Notes under the pieces: generated by a model | What the model saw: the letters and a program-made list of their open reading frames with translations, nothing else | What the model was told of the DNA's origin: nothing | The model's database searches: none | Shown: piece by piece, positions 1-6,480 of the stretch | Numbering within the stretch: the first letter of the stretch is position 1 | Layout of the letters: each line of letters opens with the position of its first letter | Assembly: GCA_958295685.1 (NCBI GenBank) | Contig: CATQGZ010000001.1 | Location: 1-37,163, forward strand | Direction: 5' to 3' | Source: an uncultured Dehalococcoidia bacterium | Lineage (GTDB): Bacteria; Chloroflexota; Dehalococcoidia; Lucifugimonadales; CATQGZ01 | Length of the DNA stretch: 37,163 nucleotides | Program-made: the position numbers and the translations under genes

Positions 1-2
1 CA

Positions 3-68
3 CAAAAGGCACTTGTCGAGATCGAGAGGATCCTGAATGAGGATGATGATGATGAGGACGAGGACTAA
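3..68 (+). CDS. C-terminal fragment of an unknown protein with acidic tail (partial)
   Basis: An open frame enters from the left edge and ends with TAA at 66-68. The last residues are Gln-Lys-Ala-Leu-Val-Glu-Ile-Glu followed by a run of Asp and Glu made by GAT/GAG/GAC repeats. Acidic tails of this type end many viral replication and ssDNA-binding proteins. Only about 21 residues are visible, so no function can be given. The stop lies 36 nt before the TATA box of the next gene, which fits the end of a transcription unit. Confidence 0.45.
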   Translation, partial: QKALVEIERILNEDDDDEDED

Positions 69-104
69 ACCCCCTCCGCCCCCCTTTTCTTTTTTACCAC
101 ACCA

Positions 105-111
105 CTTAAAT
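105..111 (+). promoter_or_regulatory. TATA box of the PAPS-reductase-family gene
   Basis: CTTAAAT, centred 28 nt before the ATG at 136, preceded by a pyrimidine-rich tract. The spacing matches archaeal leaderless promoters and recurs upstream of other genes in this window. Confidence 0.6.
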
Positions 112-135
112 CAGGCACGGCGCGCAAGTCGCGCG

Positions 136-1020
136 ATGGCCGCGGAACTGAAGACAGTCGACGACCACAAGCCGAAAAAGATCCCCCAAGCCCGCACAGC
201 GGCGCGTGTGGCCATGATACTGCGGCAGCGGCGGGCCACCCGCGCGGCGCGGTTCGCCGAGGTGCAGGAACGCGCGTGCGCCCGCGTGCTGGGCTTCGGG
301 GCGGGCGTGAACTCGGTGGCCCAGCTCCTCCGCGAACCCCACGTGTACGACTATGTCATTTTCGCCGACGTGGGCGCCGAGGAGCCCCCCACGTACGAGT
401 ACATCGAGAAGCACGTGCGCCCCTTCTGCAAGGAAAAGGGCATCCACTTCGAGATGGTGCGGAGCCACTTGGGAACCCTGGAGGACCACTGCCGCGAGCG
501 CAAGATCCTCCCGATCAAGGCCAGGCGGTGGTGCACCGACAAGTTCAAGATCAGGCCGGTCAACCACTTCATCCGGGAGACCGTGGGGGCCACGGCGGAA
601 CACCCCGTCATCCTCGACCTGTGCTTCACCATAGACGAGGCGCGCCGCGCCGCCGCCGACGACAGCGTCCAGCACGCCTACCAGAATTACCCCCTCGTGT
701 ACGACCAAATCACGCGGGCCGGCTGCGTGGAGGTCATCCAGAAGCACGGCTGGCCGCTCCCCGTGAAATCGGCGTGCGATTTCTGCATGTTCCACAACAC
801 CAAGCACTTCGCGCGCCTCCTCGCCGAGAACCCCAAGCGGTACGCGGAGATCATGGACATGGAGGAGTCGTCGACCGATTTCCCCAAGCGCACCCTCATC
901 TCCAGCACGTCGCTCAGGGGGCTCAAGGCGGCCAGGGCGAGCAGCCTGGTCGTCATCGACGACGACGAGGAGTCCACGGGCGGCTGCGAGTCCGCCTGGT
1001 GCTCCGACCGCGGGGCCTGA
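136..1020 (+). CDS. PAPS reductase / adenine nucleotide alpha-hydrolase family protein
   Basis: A 294-residue protein of the phosphoadenosine-phosphosulfate reductase fold (PP-loop ATPase superfamily). An N-terminal loop GFGAGVNSVA stands in the place of the SGGxDS PP-loop. It is followed by FADVGAEEP-type and RRWCTDKFKI segments typical of the family, and by a CDFC pair that may bind metal or act in sulfur transfer. The start is set at ATG 136 because the TATA box at 105-111 sits 28 nt upstream; the frame is open back to 37, but that extension is a low-complexity Met/Arg/Pro stretch lying across the promoter. Phages often carry such proteins, and the substrate is usually unknown. Related enzymes act in sulfate reduction, tRNA thiolation and DNA phosphorothioation (DndC). 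The next genes include a DNA methyltransferase, so nucleic-acid modification is a reasonable but unproven role. The C-terminal tail is acidic (IDDDEES). Confidence 0.8.
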   Translation: MAAELKTVDDHKPKKIPQARTAARVAMILRQRRATRAARFAEVQERACARVLGFGAGVNSVAQLLREPHVYDYVIFADVGAEEPPTYEYIEKHVRPFCKEKGIHFEMVRSHLGTLEDHCRERKILPIKARRWCTDKFKIRPVNHFIRETVGATAEHPVILDLCFTIDEARRAAADDSVQHAYQNYPLVYDQITRAGCVEVIQKHGWPLPVKSACDFCMFHNTKHFARLLAENPKRYAEIMDMEESSTDFPKRTLISSTSLRGLKAARASSLVVIDDDEESTGGCESAWCSDRGA

Positions 1021-1032
1021 CCCGCCGCCTCA

Positions 1033-1039
1033 CTTAAAT
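1033..1039 (+). promoter_or_regulatory. TATA box of the zinc-ribbon/methyltransferase operon
   Basis: CTTAAAT, centred 26 nt before ATG 1062 and directly after the stop of the upstream gene. This is the same box and spacing as at 105-111 and 9367-9373. Confidence 0.65.
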
Positions 1040-1061
1040 GGGGCTCCGTAAGCGCTGAGGC

Positions 1062-1499
1062 ATGGACGACCACACCAAGCGGTGCGTTAACTGCGGCCTG
1101 CCGTTCGTCGACAAGTGGGGGCGGCGCAAATACTGCATGCAGCCCGAATGCCACCAGCTGGCGCGGGACGAGGCCGACGAGCGCTCCCGCCGGAACCGCC
1201 GGCCGTCCGCCGCGGCCCGCGCCGCCCCGCGGCCGTGCCGCGCGTGCGGGCAGCCGTTCACCGGCGTGGGGCAGCGGCGCTACTGCAAGGATCCCGAATG
1301 CGAGTCGCGGCGCGGCAGGGAGGAATCCAAGGAGTACTTCAAGCGGGCGCAGGCGAACCCCGAGAAGCGGGCGCACATGAGGGAGAGCCAGAACCGGAGG
1401 CGGAAGGAGAGGCGGCGGGACGACGCGGCGTACGCCGAGCGGATAAGGGCGGAGCAGCGCATGACATACGCCAAAAAGACGGGGCAGAGGGCGGAATAG
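1062..1499 (+). CDS. Double zinc-ribbon basic protein
   Basis: A 145-residue protein with two copies of the same zinc module. The first (about residues 8-30) reads CVNCGLPF, then RRKYC and PEC. The second (about residues 66-88) reads CRACGQPF, then RRYC and DPEC. The C-terminal third is very rich in Arg, Lys and Glu and is probably helical. Duplicated CxxC-G-x-PF ribbons of this sort are common in phage DNA-binding and nuclease-associated proteins, but no catalytic motif is visible. The start is leaderless with respect to the TATA box at 1033-1039. The stop is followed directly by the TTG start of the methyltransferase, so the two are co-transcribed and translationally coupled. Binding of nucleic acid is inferred. 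Confidence 0.75.
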   Translation: MDDHTKRCVNCGLPFVDKWGRRKYCMQPECHQLARDEADERSRRNRRPSAAARAAPRPCRACGQPFTGVGQRRYCKDPECESRRGREESKEYFKRAQANPEKRAHMRESQNRRRKERRRDDAAYAERIRAEQRMTYAKKTGQRAE

Positions 1500-2336
1500 T
1501 TGGCGCTGCAAGTGGCGGAGGCCAGCGTCGTGGGCGGGGCGGAGGTGAGGCACGCGGACTGCATCGAGGTACTGCCGACGATCCCCTCGGAGAGCGTGGA
1601 CATGGTACTGACGGACCCCCCCTACCACAGCACGGCCCTGTCGATGGACGCGAACCCCCACGGGAACACGTACGAGCAAATCTACATGGAACTATCGCGC
1701 GTGCTAAAGCCGAACGGGTGGCTGTTCACGTTCGGCTCCCTGGACTCGCTGTCGATGGCCATACAGACCGGCTTGTGGAAAACCAAGTTCAGTTACGTGT
1801 GGGCCAAGCCCGGGATAGTATGCGCGCACGCCCAGGCCCGCCATCCCCTGATGGCGCACGAGCTCATCGGGGCATTCTGCAAGAAGGGGCTGAAGAGGAT
1901 GACATCCCTGTACATGGACTACGAGTCCTTGCAGACGTACGGGCCCGCGTACAAGATCCCCAAGCGGCGCAAGAGGGGGGACACGGTATTCGAGAAGGAG
2001 TCGCGCCACATGAAGTCCGACACGGCCGAGACGCACGTGCCGGCGGGCCGGCGCGGGGGGCAGTCCATCCTCACCTACCCCAACAAGTTCTGCATGCCCC
2101 TGATGGAGCGCACCCCCCACCCCACGCAGAAGCCGGTGGCCCTCCTGAAACTCCTGGTGCGGGGCTACTGCCCGCCGGACGGCCTCGTGCTCGACCCCTT
2201 CGCGGGATCCGGATCCACGCTGGTGGCGGCGCGGGAGGTGGGGCGGAGGGCGCTCGGCATAGAGATAGACGGGGACTGGTTCAAGACGGCGCGCGAGCGG
2301 CTGGGGGCTGACGGCTTGGCGAGGCACGGCTTTTGA
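1500..2336 (+). CDS. DNA methyltransferase, N6-adenine/N4-cytosine type (beta class)
   Basis: A 278-residue amino-methyltransferase of the N6_N4_Mtase family (PF01555 type). Catalytic motif IV DPPY lies at residues 39-42. The AdoMet-binding motif DPFAGSGST lies near the C-terminus (about 232-240), followed by GIEID. DPPY first and FxGxG last defines the beta class, with the target-recognition region between. It should methylate an exocyclic amino group in a short DNA site; DPPY favours adenine over cytosine. No restriction enzyme lies beside it, so it is probably a solitary protective methylase. The start is TTG at 1500, immediately after the preceding TAG; no ATG occurs before the DPPY motif region. 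Its stop overlaps the TTG start of the next gene. Confidence 0.88.
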   Translation: MALQVAEASVVGGAEVRHADCIEVLPTIPSESVDMVLTDPPYHSTALSMDANPHGNTYEQIYMELSRVLKPNGWLFTFGSLDSLSMAIQTGLWKTKFSYVWAKPGIVCAHAQARHPLMAHELIGAFCKKGLKRMTSLYMDYESLQTYGPAYKIPKRRKRGDTVFEKESRHMKSDTAETHVPAGRRGGQSILTYPNKFCMPLMERTPHPTQKPVALLKLLVRGYCPPDGLVLDPFAGSGSTLVAAREVGRRALGIEIDGDWFKTARERLGADGLARHGF

Positions 2337-2722
2337 CCGGAGAGACCGCGGCCGACTGCGAGATCTGCGGGAACGTGTTCCTGCGCCCCGCCGCGAATCC
2401 CCCGAACGTGTGCAGTCCCGGATGCCGCAAGGAGAGGGCGCGGCGCAACTCCGCCAAATACTGGACGAACAACAGGGAGGAGCACATCCGGAAGGTGTGC
2501 GCCCGCGAAAAACAGCCCGAGGTGGCGGCTGTCAAAAAGTCCCGCTTCCAGGAGCGCTTGGTGGTGGAGCCGGGCCTCAGGGAGAAATACAACGGGCACA
2601 GGAGGGCGTCTTACTGGCGGGCCAAGGGGGAATCTCCCCCCGACTCGGGCTCGGCCGCCGCTGCCGCCGGCGAGACGGCCGCCAGTGGAAGCCCCTCGAG
2701 CACGACGGTCCCGTCGGGCTGA
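2333..2722 (+). CDS. Zinc-ribbon protein, possible nuclease-associated
   Basis: A 129-residue protein starting at TTG 2333, which overlaps the TGA of the methyltransferase in a TTGA arrangement. An N-terminal ribbon (CEICGNVF, then CSPGCRKERARR) resembles the ribbons of the gene two positions upstream, and a basic segment follows. The C-terminal 35-40 residues are Ala/Ser/Pro/Gly-rich. They lie in a stretch that also encodes, on the other strand, the end of the gene at 2611-2901, so 112 nt are read in both directions. Either the tail is real and the genes overlap convergently, or one of the two calls is too long. DNA binding is inferred from the ribbon; no catalytic motif is seen. Confidence 0.65.
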   Translation: MTGETAADCEICGNVFLRPAANPPNVCSPGCRKERARRNSAKYWTNNREEHIRKVCAREKQPEVAAVKKSRFQERLVVEPGLREKYNGHRRASYWRAKGESPPDSGSAAAAAGETAASGSPSSTTVPSG

Positions 2723-2901
2723 GGGTAGAGAACCATCAAGTCGGGGTCGGAGAGGTGGGCCGCGATCCCCGGCGGTATCCGGATGGAACGCGCGCCGTCC
2801 TGCCCGCCGTGCGGCCGGCCGACCGCCACCGTGGCCGCGGCGGTCTCCCTGTGGAACGGCAGCCTCTCCAAAGGCTCGAGCGACCTCGGCTTGCGCGTCA
2901 T
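2611..2901 (-). CDS. Hypothetical protein downstream of RHH regulator
   Basis: A 96-residue frame whose ATG overlaps the stop of the RHH gene (ATGA), the coupling used throughout this genome. It starts MTRKPRSLEPLERL. The middle (GARSIRIPPGIAAHL, then MVLYPQPDGTVVLEG) looks like a small beta-rich domain, and the tail is Ala-rich. The frame is the same as that of the zinc-ribbon gene starting at 3315, which has no stop codon in between, so this could instead be the distal part of a 234-residue protein. No recognised family. Confidence 0.5.
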   Translation of the reverse strand: MTRKPRSLEPLERLPFHRETAAATVAVGRPHGGQDGARSIRIPPGIAAHLSDPDLMVLYPQPDGTVVLEGLPLAAVSPAAAAAEPESGGDSPLARQ

Positions 2902-3315
2902 CTCCGGAGCGCCTCCGCGCACAGCGTAGCGATGACGGCCGAGCGGCTCTGGTTGCTGTCTTGGGCCATCGTGGTGATTGCCTCCATCAGGCCGAGGGGG
3001 AGGGTGATGGACGTGGACACGGCGGGCTCCCTGCGGGGGGGGATGGGCGGGGGGCTCGGCACGGTCTTGGCGCTCATGTCGTACGGTGGATGCCGCATGA
3101 TTTAATGATTGTGGTCGCCCGCTCAGGCGCGGGGGGCCCGACCGCAGGGGGTAGGAACAGCACGGGCACCGCCGCGCCTCCGTGAGGAAGGAGCGCGCGC
3201 AGGTGGTGCAGCGCTTCCACCCGTCGGCGTACTTGTGGTTGGCGTACGTGCGGAGGCGCGCCGTCCGGCACTTGGAATAGTGGTCGCTCTCGCAGATGTT
3301 GTTGCACGGGTTCAT
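2611..3315 (-). CDS. Zinc-ribbon protein of thaumarchaeal type, open frame running through to 2611
   Basis: The start ATG at 3315 overlaps the TGA of the RHH gene upstream (TGATG). The first 60 residues form a clear ribbon: CNNIC near the start, then YADGWKRCTTC, then RRCPCCSYPLRSGPP. This pattern is shared with the genes at 17156-17332 and, in part, 14556-14810. It resembles short zinc proteins I associate with Nitrososphaeria. Those normally stop soon after the LRxxPR segment, but here no stop occurs before 2611. The frame runs across the TATA box and coding region of the RHH gene in another register, where its codon choice looks poorer. The functional product is probably only the ribbon part (about 3100-3315) with an accidental extension. 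Regulatory or nucleic-acid-binding role inferred. Confidence 0.5.
   Translation of the reverse strand: MNPCNNICESDHYSKCRTARLRTYANHKYADGWKRCTTCARSFLTEARRCPCCSYPLRSGPPRLSGRPQSLNHAASTVRHERQDRAEPPAHPPPQGARRVHVHHPPPRPDGGNHHDGPRQQPEPLGRHRYAVRGGAPEMTRKPRSLEPLERLPFHRETAAATVAVGRPHGGQDGARSIRIPPGIAAHLSDPDLMVLYPQPDGTVVLEGLPLAAVSPAAAAAEPESGGDSPLARQ
2898..3077 (-). CDS. Ribbon-helix-helix (CopG/Arc-type) transcription regulator
   Basis: A 59-residue protein. After a Pro-rich N-terminus, the strand STSITLPLGL and helices MEAITTMAQD and SRSAVIATLCAEAL form a typical RHH fold, which binds DNA as a dimer through the strand. A longer frame starts at 3098, but ATG 3077 lies about 27 nt from the ATTAAAT box at 3100-3107 and so fits a leaderless transcript. 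Third codon positions are strongly G/C in this frame, which supports it over the overlapping zinc-ribbon frame. The stop overlaps the next ATG (2901). The likely target is a viral promoter, possibly its own. Confidence 0.75.
   Translation of the reverse strand: MSAKTVPSPPPIPPRREPAVSTSITLPLGLMEAITTMAQDSNQSRSAVIATLCAEALRR
3100..3107 (-). promoter_or_regulatory. TATA box of the RHH gene at 2898-3077
   Basis: Reads CATTAAAT on the minus strand, about 27 nt before ATG 3077. It lies inside the open frame of the upstream zinc-ribbon gene. Confidence 0.55.
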
Positions 3316-3746
3316 CACTTGCCGTCCTCCGTGGCCGTGGCCACCAGCGCGTTGAATTCGCGGAGTTTGGCCGCCGAGTCGTACCAGCCCGTCGACCCGT
3401 CGTCCAGCCGGTAGTTGCGGGACCGCGCCTCCTGTGCCAGCTGGAGGGCTTGGATGACGGATCTTATCATGTCGGGGGGGACGGTCTGGGCCCAGTCCAG
3501 CACCTCCCCGACCTCGCACGCCTTGCGGAGCGTCTTGGCCAGTTCGGTCATGTGCTCGGACTTGCCGAGCTTGTCGCGGTTCTCCACTATCACCATGCCG
3601 AGCTCGCAGAGGGCGGCGCACCCGCCGGAGACGCTGCGCCACTCCCCGCCCCGCACTATTTTCTCGATCTTGTCCCGCAGGTCGATGTCGACGCGGATGG
3701 TAACGTTGACTTTGCGGGTGAGCTCGTTCGGTCCGTTGAACGCCAT
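3315..3746 (-). CDS. Ribbon-helix-helix regulator with C-terminal helical domain
   Basis: A 143-residue protein. The N-terminus (about residues 12-55) reads KVNVTIRVDIDLRDKIEKIV, then a helix around GGCAALCELGMVIVEN, consistent with an RHH DNA-binding domain. The rest is predicted helical and may serve in oligomerisation or ligand sensing. It begins with ATG 3746, about 27 nt from a TATA box that sits inside a perfect 9-bp inverted repeat (3772-3795). That arrangement strongly suggests autorepression: a dimer bound there would cover the TATA box. It heads a minus-strand unit with the zinc-ribbon gene, joined by TGATG overlap. Confidence 0.7.
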   Translation of the reverse strand: MAFNGPNELTRKVNVTIRVDIDLRDKIEKIVRGGEWRSVSGGCAALCELGMVIVENRDKLGKSEHMTELAKTLRKACEVGEVLDWAQTVPPDMIRSVIQALQLAQEARSRNYRLDDGSTGWYDSAAKLREFNALVATATEDGK

Positions 3747-3771
3747 GCAGGACTACCCCCGCAGGCTAGGT

Positions 3772-3795
3772 ATAATAGTATTATGGTACTATTAT
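3772..3795 (-). promoter_or_regulatory. Palindromic operator overlapping the TATA box of the RHH gene
   Basis: A perfect inverted repeat, ATAATAGTA - 6 nt - TACTATTAT. Its left arm contains the TATA-like element for the gene starting at 3746. It is A/T-rich in a G/C-rich genome. The position and symmetry suit binding by an RHH dimer pair, most simply the product of the gene it controls. It also touches the last codons of the gene ending at 3792. Confidence 0.6.
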
Positions 3796-4628
3796 GGCAT
3801 ACGTATGGTGCCGTTCCACGACAGGGCGTACCCGGGCGCCGACATGGAGTAGTTGTATCCGCCGGCCGGAAGGACGTACGAACTCCCCCCGCCCAAGAGT
3901 TGGGAGTGATCCGTCCCGTCCAGGCCGGCGATCGTCACGTTGATGCCGACTTGGCCGGCATTGTGGAAGTACACTTGGGACGCGCCATGCGGTATAGTGG
4001 CGTGGCGCGGGTTGGAGACTCCCGCGTAGTGGCCCGTCGAGGAGGGGATGAAGTGGCCGTCGGAGACGATGGGGGTGAGGGTGAGCGGGTCGCGGTGGGG
4101 GGATGGGAGCGGCTCTGGGGCGGACGCGGCGGCAAGGATGGTGATAGTGTCGGTACGCACGGGCAGGGCGGCGGCGGCCTCGTGGGGGGCCGTGGCGTTC
4201 CGGCGCACCATCTCCACGTAGGCGCTCGCGTTGCTCATGGAGACGTTGACTATGGAGCCGTCGTGGTCGGGGAGGTGGATGTAGGCGCGCGCCATGTAAC
4301 CCAGGTCGATGGCGCGGGCGATGCCGAACGCATAGTGGGGCTCGTCGCCCCCGACCGTGCGGCCGATGGTGGCCATCACGAACGAGGGGTCGTGGTAACG
4401 CTCGTACCAGTAACTTCCAGGAGGGTGGGTGTGGTGCGGCATGAGGCGCGCGTCCAGCACGCCATCCTCGTGGTAGGCCTCGGCCTCCGGCATGTTCACC
4501 GCGTAGATGGCGGCGCAGATGAGGGCGAACGCGACGAACCGGCCCGTCCAGATGTACTTGTCCCAGCCGTTGAACCCGTAGAGCACGGCCATCAGCATCT
4601 TGTCCCCCACTTCGCCCGCGCTTGGCAT
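3792..4628 (-). CDS. Membrane-anchored extracellular protein with N-glycosylation sequons
   Basis: A 278-residue protein. A short N-terminus is followed by a hydrophobic segment at about residues 29-46 (FVAFALICAAIYAVNM), suggesting a signal anchor or secretion signal; everything after it would be outside the cell. The ectodomain has several N-x-S/T sequons (NVS, NAS, NAT, NVT, NYS, NGT) and no clear catalytic motif. The last 60 residues look like a small beta-sandwich (SYVLPAGGYNYSMSAPGY). Start ATG 4628 was preferred to the longer frame from 4682 because the TTTTTAAG element at 4650-4658 is 26 nt upstream and the longer version would overlap the preceding gene. A virus-made surface protein could change receptor access (superinfection exclusion) or take part in exit; this is inference. 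Confidence 0.65.
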   Translation of the reverse strand: MPSAGEVGDKMLMAVLYGFNGWDKYIWTGRFVAFALICAAIYAVNMPEAEAYHEDGVLDARLMPHHTHPPGSYWYERYHDPSFVMATIGRTVGGDEPHYAFGIARAIDLGYMARAYIHLPDHDGSIVNVSMSNASAYVEMVRRNATAPHEAAAALPVRTDTITILAAASAPEPLPSPHRDPLTLTPIVSDGHFIPSSTGHYAGVSNPRHATIPHGASQVYFHNAGQVGINVTIAGLDGTDHSQLLGGGSSYVLPAGGYNYSMSAPGYALSWNGTIRMP

Positions 4629-4649
4629 GCCGGCGGGCCACATACCCGT

Positions 4650-4658
4650 CTTAAAAAC
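4650..4658 (-). promoter_or_regulatory. TATA box of the membrane-anchored protein gene
   Basis: GTTTTTAAG on the minus strand, centred 26 nt before ATG 4628 and just downstream of the stop of the nuclease gene (4672). Confidence 0.55.
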
Positions 4659-4671
4659 CCTCCCGCATCGC

Positions 4672-5193
4672 TCAGCGGACACGGTAACAGCCAGCCTCCA
4701 CCATCGCCTCTACAATAGGCTCCCTTTTGCCGCCCAGCCGGTAGTACTCCACGCCGTCGTACATGAATTTCAGCGGCTCGATGCCCGCCTCGTGGCAGTC
4801 GGCGGCGTTGACTTGGACGACGGGCACCTCGGCCAGCCTGTACTTCTTGTTGCGCTTGTCGGTCTGCTTCTTTCCGGGCCGGCTGTCGTGTATGCTCCCG
4901 TCCAGTTCGACGGCGCAGACTATCATGTTCGCCCACCCCGTATCAACAGACTCCCTCATCACGACTATATCCGGATGCGCTACAACCATTCGGTAGCCCG
5001 ACCTCATGGTCTTGAGCATGCCCTTCTGGACGTTCATCACCAGGCTCGTCGCATGCTCCCCACCAGGATCCACCAGTAGGTAGGGCTGACTGACGGCATA
5101 GTAGCCCTCGGGGAGGTTCGAGTTGAGGTAGTTCGTCGCGATGGCGACGGCCTCGGCATCGTCGTCGCCGTCCCAGGTATGGCGCGGGGTCAT
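4672..5193 (-). CDS. PD-(D/E)XK-like nuclease (Vsr/DUF559-like)
   Basis: A 173-residue protein. The core has PDIVVMR, then CAVELDGSIHDSRPGKKQ followed by DKRNKKYRLAEVPVVQV. The ELDG-x-H, then D-x-(K/R)-RN-x3-(Y/L)-x5-(V/L) pattern is that of Vsr/DUF559-like nucleases of the PD-(D/E)XK fold; the Glu/Asp of ELDG and the following Lys/Asp would bind metal. ATG 5193 overlaps the stop of the upstream gene (ATGA), so the frame extending to 5265 is rejected. Last gene of a unit with HNH nuclease, C5 methyltransferase and two small proteins. In E. coli a Vsr nuclease accompanies Dcm to repair T:G mismatches from deaminated 5-methylcytosine. The same pairing, or a restriction role, is possible here. 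Confidence 0.65.
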   Translation of the reverse strand: MTPRHTWDGDDDAEAVAIATNYLNSNLPEGYYAVSQPYLLVDPGGEHATSLVMNVQKGMLKTMRSGYRMVVAHPDIVVMRESVDTGWANMIVCAVELDGSIHDSRPGKKQTDKRNKKYRLAEVPVVQVNAADCHEAGIEPLKFMYDGVEYYRLGGKREPIVEAMVEAGCYRVR

Positions 5194-5483
5194 GCCATCT
5201 TTTCCTGCCATATCTCCTCCCTGCCGGGGGAGCCGCAAACGTCGACTAGTTTGTAGAGCGTGCATTTGGCCTTATGTCCTGGATGGTCCACTTTCCACCA
5301 ATTCAAGAACGCCGTGGCGTCGATGATGGCATCCTCGAACATGGGGGACTTGATGTACTTCTTTTCACTCATGGCCTTGCGTCCGTCCTTCCACAACACC
5401 TCCCACTCGTACTGTTCGTCGGGCAGGGGCTCGTCCGGCTTGTAGAGCTCGACGGGCTCGCCGAACAAGGTGTGCTGGCTCAT
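5190..5483 (-). CDS. Hypothetical protein in the modification cassette
   Basis: A 97-residue protein starting MSQHTLFGEPVELY and rich in aromatic and charged residues (YEWEVLWKDGRK, FLNWWKVDH). ATG 5483 was chosen because a strong GGAGGTG ribosome site lies just upstream and its ATG overlaps the stop of the small Zn protein; the frame extending to 5609 is not supported. No family recognised. It lies between the small Zn protein and the PD-(D/E)XK nuclease with 4-nt overlaps on both sides, so it is made together with them. Confidence 0.65.
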   Translation of the reverse strand: MSQHTLFGEPVELYKPDEPLPDEQYEWEVLWKDGRKAMSEKKYIKSPMFEDAIIDATAFLNWWKVDHPGHKAKCTLYKLVDVCGSPGREEIWQEKMA

Positions 5484-5644
5484 CTCCCCACCTCCTTGTC
5501 CCACTGGTAACCGGAACACGTGCAGTTGTCCACTCCGGTCAGCGAGGAGCTGTTGCACTGGCCGCTGTAGGGACTGTGGGCCCTGCGGACGTGGCCGCAC
5601 ACGGCGCACAGTTTGACCGGATGGTAGCCCCCGCGGTGGCTCAT
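5480..5644 (-). CDS. Small cysteine-rich protein, probable zinc binder
   Basis: A 54-residue protein that overlaps the stop of the C5 methyltransferase (ATGA at 5644) and the start of the next gene (ATGA at 5483). Pairs CAVCGH near residue 13 and CTC near the C-terminus, plus a single Cys between, suggest one zinc site. The pattern CxxCGH...C...CxC resembles the mini zinc proteins in the plus-strand operon. Function unknown. Confidence 0.65.
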   Translation of the reverse strand: MSHRGGYHPVKLCAVCGHVRRAHSPYSGQCNSSSLTGVDNCTCSGYQWDKEVGR

Positions 5645-6480
5645 GCCGCCGCCTCCGCGAGGCGTTCCCCGAGGAACTCGGCGACGGGCACCATGACCGC
5701 GTTGCCCAGGCAGACGTACCTGCTCGTGTTGGACACGGTCCTGCCGTCGGCCATCTTTTCCGTGAAGCCCTCGGGGAAGCCCTGGAGCCGTTCGTATTCC
5801 AGCGGGGTGAGCATGCGCACCCTGTCGCCCGACTCCTCGATCATCGGGGATCTCCGCTTCCAGTAACTTGCAACGAGCGTCCCCGCATGGTCGTTATGGC
5901 GAAGCCGTTTCCCTTTGCCGCGTGGCGGGCCGCGTGCTCCTTCATCGCCTTCCTCGCCTTTGGTGATCGGAAGTACCTGTCTTGTGGGTGATCCTCTAAG
6001 ACGTCCAACAATGAACACTCTGTTGCGGTTTTGGGGAAGGAAACAGTTCCCGTTAATACACTGCCATTCCGCATCATACCCGCGCTCATCCATTGCGGAT
6101 AGGATTTCCCAGAAGGACCTACCTCTGTCGTTGTGAAGCAGCCCGACGACGTTCTCAAAAAGTACATAAGGCACTTCTCTGGCGCCGGCCACCCGCAGCG
6201 CCTCAGCAAAGAGCGAGCCGTCGGCGCAGGACACTCCCCCTTTAGTTCCAGCAGATGAGAAAGGCTGGCAGGGGAAGCCGGCGGTGAGGAGGTCAACCCG
6301 AGGCAGGCATCCAGGGTCGACTGTTCGGGCATTGCCATCGACCTCGACGTGCGGCCAGTGCCTTGAATAGATTCCGGCGGCAGTGTCGTTGCTCTCGCAT
6401 GCCCCGACGCACTCGTGGCCGGCCCGTTCGAGTCCGAGGTCAAATCCACCAATCCCCGAGAACATCGAATAGAACTTCAT
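5641..6480 (-). CDS. DNA cytosine-C5 methyltransferase (Dcm-like)
   Basis: A 279-residue enzyme with the ordered motifs of the C5 family: motif I FSGIGGFDLGLE at residues 7-18; motif IV GFPCQPFS with catalytic Cys71; motif VI ENV at about 109-111; motif VIII QNRNRVF; motif IX-like RMLTPLEYERLQGFP; and motif X GNAVMVPV near the end. It transfers a methyl group from AdoMet to C5 of cytosine in a short DNA target. The target-recognition region is short, which explains the small size. ATG 6480 overlaps the TGA of the HNH gene. Together with the HNH and PD-(D/E)XK nucleases it forms either a viral restriction-modification set or a methylation-plus-repair set; its own methylation would protect viral DNA. 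Confidence 0.92.
   Translation of the reverse strand: MKFYSMFSGIGGFDLGLERAGHECVGACESNDTAAGIYSRHWPHVEVDGNARTVDPGCLPRVDLLTAGFPCQPFSSAGTKGGVSCADGSLFAEALRVAGAREVPYVLFENVVGLLHNDRGRSFWEILSAMDERGYDAEWQCINGNCFLPQNRNRVFIVGRLRGSPTRQVLPITKGEEGDEGARGPPRGKGKRLRHNDHAGTLVASYWKRRSPMIEESGDRVRMLTPLEYERLQGFPEGFTEKMADGRTVSNTSRYVCLGNAVMVPVAEFLGERLAEAAA

Noticed and set aside
106..807. 233-residue minus-strand frame over the PAPS-reductase-family gene
   Set aside because: Shadow of a gene with clear family motifs and a promoter on the plus strand.
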